Source of the DNA: DASVEE01 sp036380735
GTDB lineage: Bacteria > Acidobacteriota > Thermoanaerobaculia > Gp7-AA8
Assembly (NCBI GenBank): GCA_036380735.1
Contig: DASVEE010000011.1
Coordinates: 1-64,000 of the forward strand
Reading direction: 5' to 3'
DNA: 64,000 bases
Position 1 is the first letter of the stretch, and each line of letters begins with the position of its first letter. The translations under genes and the position numbers were made by a program. This document shows, in pieces, positions 61,355 to 64,000 of the stretch. A model generated the notes under the pieces. The model searched no databases. It was not told where the DNA came from and saw only the letters and a program-made list of their open reading frames with translations.

Positions 61355-63085
61355 TCACCGCCCAACGGCGCGCCTGCGCGGCCCACCGGCTGCATTCGGC
61401 GCGTAGAACCGCCCCACCGCCGAGCGGCGCATCGCGCAATCGTTGCCGTCGGCTTCGACCCACCAGTACACCTTGCCGTGGAGCTGCGTCGTCAGTGAGG
61501 TCGAGCCGGTCGTGCCGATGAGGCGCGCGGGGCCGCCGGTGGTCGAGGCGTAAACCCGGTAGAGGGTGGCGCGCTCGAGGCGCGTCCACCGCAGCGTCAC
61601 GCTCGGGTTCACGTCGCGCTCGTCCCAGGCCGGGGCGGTGAGGGAGACGCCGAGATTGCCGCAGTAGGGCATGCCGACATTGAGGTCGTGATCGGCGAAC
61701 GCCGTGTCGCCGCGCCAGTACGCGAGGTTGAACAGGCGCGATTCGAGGAAGCCGTAGAGCACGCGCTCCCCGGCGGCCACGCGCACGATGGCCGTCGAGT
61801 TGTTGTTCTTCCAGTACTGCACGATCCTGCCGTCGGCGCTGAACGGCGAGCGGCCGACGAGCACCTGGCCGTGCTCGTCGGTGCGCAGCTTCAGATCGGG
61901 GATGTTGTCGAAGACAGCCGCGTACCAGGCGTCGCTCTTCCCTTCGCCGCGGAAGATCCAGACGTCGGCATTCGCCAGCGCGACGCCGTCACGGTCGCGG
62001 ATCGTGAGGCGGTTCTCGGCGGGAAGGTCGTTGAGGAACGAGCCGATGTTCTCCGGCTCGTTGTAGTTGCCGCGCGTCGCGCGATGGCCGGCGATCTTGT
62101 TCATCGTGATCGCGCTGTAACGATCGAAGAACGTGAAGTGCTCGTTCATCAGCCCCTGCTCCGGCGTCTCGTGAGGGCGGCTGCTGTTGAGGATGTAGCG
62201 GCTGAAGATCGACACGCCGTTCTCGAGGATGTCGACGGAGTAATGCGGCGAGACGTGCCGCACGTTCCAGGCGTAGACGTCGTTGAGGTAGCGCGCGTGT
62301 CCCATCTCGTGCAGCACGTAGCCGTCGATGTAGAGCGGATTGCGCGGACTGCGCTGGTCGGTACGCACGTACTTGCCGATGATCGACTTCGGGAAGCCCC
62401 ACATCAGGTCGACGCTTCGGTCGGCCTTGTTCGGGATCATCTCCGCATTCGGCTCGCCGTCGCGGACGCCGAGGTCCTCCAGCGGCACGAGCGGCAGCGC
62501 GCCGTCCGGCACCACCACGATCTTCTGCAGCCGGATGCGATCGAGCACGCCGTTCGGCGTTTCCGTGTAGACCGCCAGCGCCGCCATGTCGTTGAACAGC
62601 TCGATGTGCCGCTGCGCGTAGTCCTCGAAGCCAGTCGCTCCGACGCCGAGGAGCGGCTGCTTCTCGCGCATCAGGTCGTAGACCGACTGCTCGATGTAGA
62701 AGGCGACCGACAGCGCGTCGGTGAAGACCTCCAGCGAGGAGGCGCCGTCGAGCTGGAACGCGAGGCGGTGCCGGTCGAACGTCCAGCTCCAGGGGTAGTC
62801 GACCGTGGTGATCGAATTCGCGGCGACGTTCACCGTCCCGCCGCCAACTTCCTGCCCATCGAGCAGCCAGCGGTAACGCACGTTCGGCACCGCCGCCCCG
62901 TAGTTGCGAACATGCGCCCGCCACGAAACCTGCTCCCCGACCGCCGGCCACCCGTCGGTCTTCGGACTGGCCGAAGCCCAGACATAGTCCTTCTCCGGCA
63001 GCCGGCTGATCCAGCCGACCGTCAGGTCCCCTGCAAAGAGGGGGAGGGCGAAAAACCAGAGGAGAGCAGGAACGAGCAGACGCAT
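61355..63085 (-). CDS. Secreted HExxH metalloprotease-like protein with Ig-like ends
   Basis: A 576-residue exported protein. Signal peptide MRLLVPALLWFFALPLFAGD. Residues about 25-115 look like a CARDB/Ig-like domain (VSWRAHVRNYGAAVPNVRYR). The middle holds HEMGHARYLNDVYAW at about residue 265, an HExxH zinc motif, with a later conserved NEHFTFFDRYSAITMNK region that may supply the third ligand. The C-terminal part has two beta domains, the last a fibronectin/Ig-like WDERDVNPSVTLRWTRLE. I do not recognise a named peptidase family. It lies convergent with the VOC gene. Confidence 0.8.
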   Translation of the reverse strand: MRLLVPALLWFFALPLFAGDLTVGWISRLPEKDYVWASASPKTDGWPAVGEQVSWRAHVRNYGAAVPNVRYRWLLDGQEVGGGTVNVAANSITTVDYPWSWTFDRHRLAFQLDGASSLEVFTDALSVAFYIEQSVYDLMREKQPLLGVGATGFEDYAQRHIELFNDMAALAVYTETPNGVLDRIRLQKIVVVPDGALPLVPLEDLGVRDGEPNAEMIPNKADRSVDLMWGFPKSIIGKYVRTDQRSPRNPLYIDGYVLHEMGHARYLNDVYAWNVRHVSPHYSVDILENGVSIFSRYILNSSRPHETPEQGLMNEHFTFFDRYSAITMNKIAGHRATRGNYNEPENIGSFLNDLPAENRLTIRDRDGVALANADVWIFRGEGKSDAWYAAVFDNIPDLKLRTDEHGQVLVGRSPFSADGRIVQYWKNNNSTAIVRVAAGERVLYGFLESRLFNLAYWRGDTAFADHDLNVGMPYCGNLGVSLTAPAWDERDVNPSVTLRWTRLERATLYRVYASTTGGPARLIGTTGSTSLTTQLHGKVYWWVEADGNDCAMRRSAVGRFYAPNAAGGPRRRAVGR

Positions 63086-63225
63086 GACGGCGGAATTCTA
63101 TGCTGAAAACGCATAATTCACCACGGTGAGCCGGTCGAAGCGCCCTCGCGATTCCATGAAACCGGTCGTTTCGGCTACAGTCCCGCCGGTCCAACGCTTC
63201 TCGTCCAAGTCCCGAAAGGATCTCC

Positions 63226-64000
63226 ATGCGCCGCTTCCTGCTCGCAGCCTGTCTGCTTCTGGCTTTGCCTCTTCCGGCAGCCACCCCTCCCGATCTGACC
63301 TACGCCCCCCTTCGTGCGGCGCGTCCGGACGGACGATCACCCTCGACAACTTCGTGTTCGAGCGCGACGTCTTCAAAGTCACCCTCACCGGCAAGCTCCA
63401 CCTGATCCATGCCATTGGTGACAAGACGTCCGGCGCCGTCTTTCTCGGCAACGGCTCGTTCGAGCTGCGGCCGGCGTCCGAGGCGGAGCGGCGCCAGGTG
63501 GGCATGCACATGGCCGATCCGCGGCTCGTCACGCTCGGCGACTCGTTCGAATCGGTAATCTTCCTCGGCACCGCGCTGACCGCGGCCGCGGAGAAGGCGG
63601 GCGCACCGGTCACAGGGCCAGTCGATCCGAAGGCGAGCGACCGCTGGGATGACTACCTGAAGAAGCAGAAGCGCGATCTCCACACGAACATGCAGATCCG
63701 GCTGCTGCAGGAGCTGATCGATGACCGCGAGCCGTTCTTCCTCGCCTGGGTGGACGGCAAGAAGCTGCCGCCGTCGGTCCTGATCGTCGATCCGCGCGGT
63801 GCGGAGTCGGTCCGCCTCGCGGGCCGCGAGATGGGCGGCGAGCAGTCGATGATGTACGTCTCGCACAGCGAACGTGGTGGCATCTGGTACTCGGCGCGCC
63901 TGCGCAGTGAGATCCAGGCCGGCCGCGGCGTGAAGATCGTGCCGCCGGCCGAGGCCGAGCATTACCAGATCGACTCGACCATCCGCGGGGAGGAAATGAG
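63226..64000 (+). CDS. Secreted protein, possibly N-terminal part of an M1-like peptidase; frameshift and cut by window end
   Basis: The gene starts at ATG 63226 after GAAAGGA with a signal peptide (MRRFLLAACLLLALPLPAA). The reading frame must shift after the C run at 63304-63310: adding one C would join PDLTYAP to PSCGASGRTITLDNFVFERD, and from 63342 the second frame is open to the end of the window (about 219 codons). That part includes VFKVTLTGKLHLI, GAVFLGNGSFELRP, RWDDYLKKQKRDL and a final HYQIDSTIRGEEM. The motif order recalls the long N-terminal region of acidobacterial M1-type aminopeptidases, which is memory-based and tentative. A one-base deletion in a homopolymer may be a sequencing error. 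Confidence 0.6.

Overview
The window is a GC-rich, gene-dense bacterial chromosome segment. I see no rRNA, tRNA or CRISPR array, and no transposase or phage gene. The gene content (Oar-like TonB-dependent receptors with an N-terminal carboxypeptidase-regulatory domain, a GWxTD-domain protein, secreted M28, S8 and S10 peptidases, a sulfatase-like/TPR lipoprotein, MacAB-type exporters, a bactofilin, a sigma-54 regulator) suggests an Acidobacteriota member, perhaps Thermoanaerobaculia-like. That is inference from gene families; no phylogenetic marker is present.

Layout. 0-6.6 kb: a secreted DUF5666-like protein; a LytS/LytTR two-component pair divergent from a Spy-like gene plus a MacA-MacB-permease operon, with a LytTR-type direct repeat in the shared promoter. 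6.8-10.9 kb: secreted subtilase with DUF4214-like tail, another secreted protein, and two very small genes. 11.3-16.9 kb: a 1871-residue secreted matrixin-like protein with 13 cadherin-like repeats and a PKD domain. 17.1-18.9 kb: overlapping ArsR - TSUP permease - arylamine N-acetyltransferase operon. 19-22.4 kb: a second MacAB-type operon on the minus strand. 22.7-28.8 kb: bactofilin, aldehyde dehydrogenase, M28 peptidase, sulfatase-like/TPR lipoprotein, SEC-C membrane protein. 29-45.4 kb: three full-length Oar-like receptors, one miniature receptor, EttA, a duplicated DUF6766 membrane protein coupled to an arginase-fold enzyme, and a GWxTD protein. 45.6-53.3 kb: GNAT, SpoIIE-type phosphatase, PlsC-like acyltransferase, S10 carboxypeptidase, BNR propeller. 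53.4-59.1 kb: Omp85-like - DUF4390-like - histidine kinase - Omp85-like - NtrC-type regulator, which looks like an envelope-sensing locus. 59.1-64 kb: DUF2142 membrane protein, small membrane protein, VOC protein, HExxH secreted protein, and a frameshifted, window-truncated secreted gene.

The most unusual content is between the genes. Many intergenic gaps carry long imperfect hairpins whose arms are tandem copies of a very short unit. One family uses a 9-bp unit (GGACNNATA and GGGAC variants; about 15 sites). A second uses a 7-bp unit (GTTGTCC/GTTTTCG; 6 sites). One site uses a different 7-bp unit (GAGGATT). The 9-bp arms often start at a stop codon with AACGATAGGAC and end with GTCCTATCGTT. 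They supply the stop codon of several genes, and in one case have become the coded N-terminus of a lipoprotein. A MITE-like element with 13-bp terminal inverted repeats sits inside one of these hairpins. I regard these as the best candidates for something undescribed; their function is unknown.
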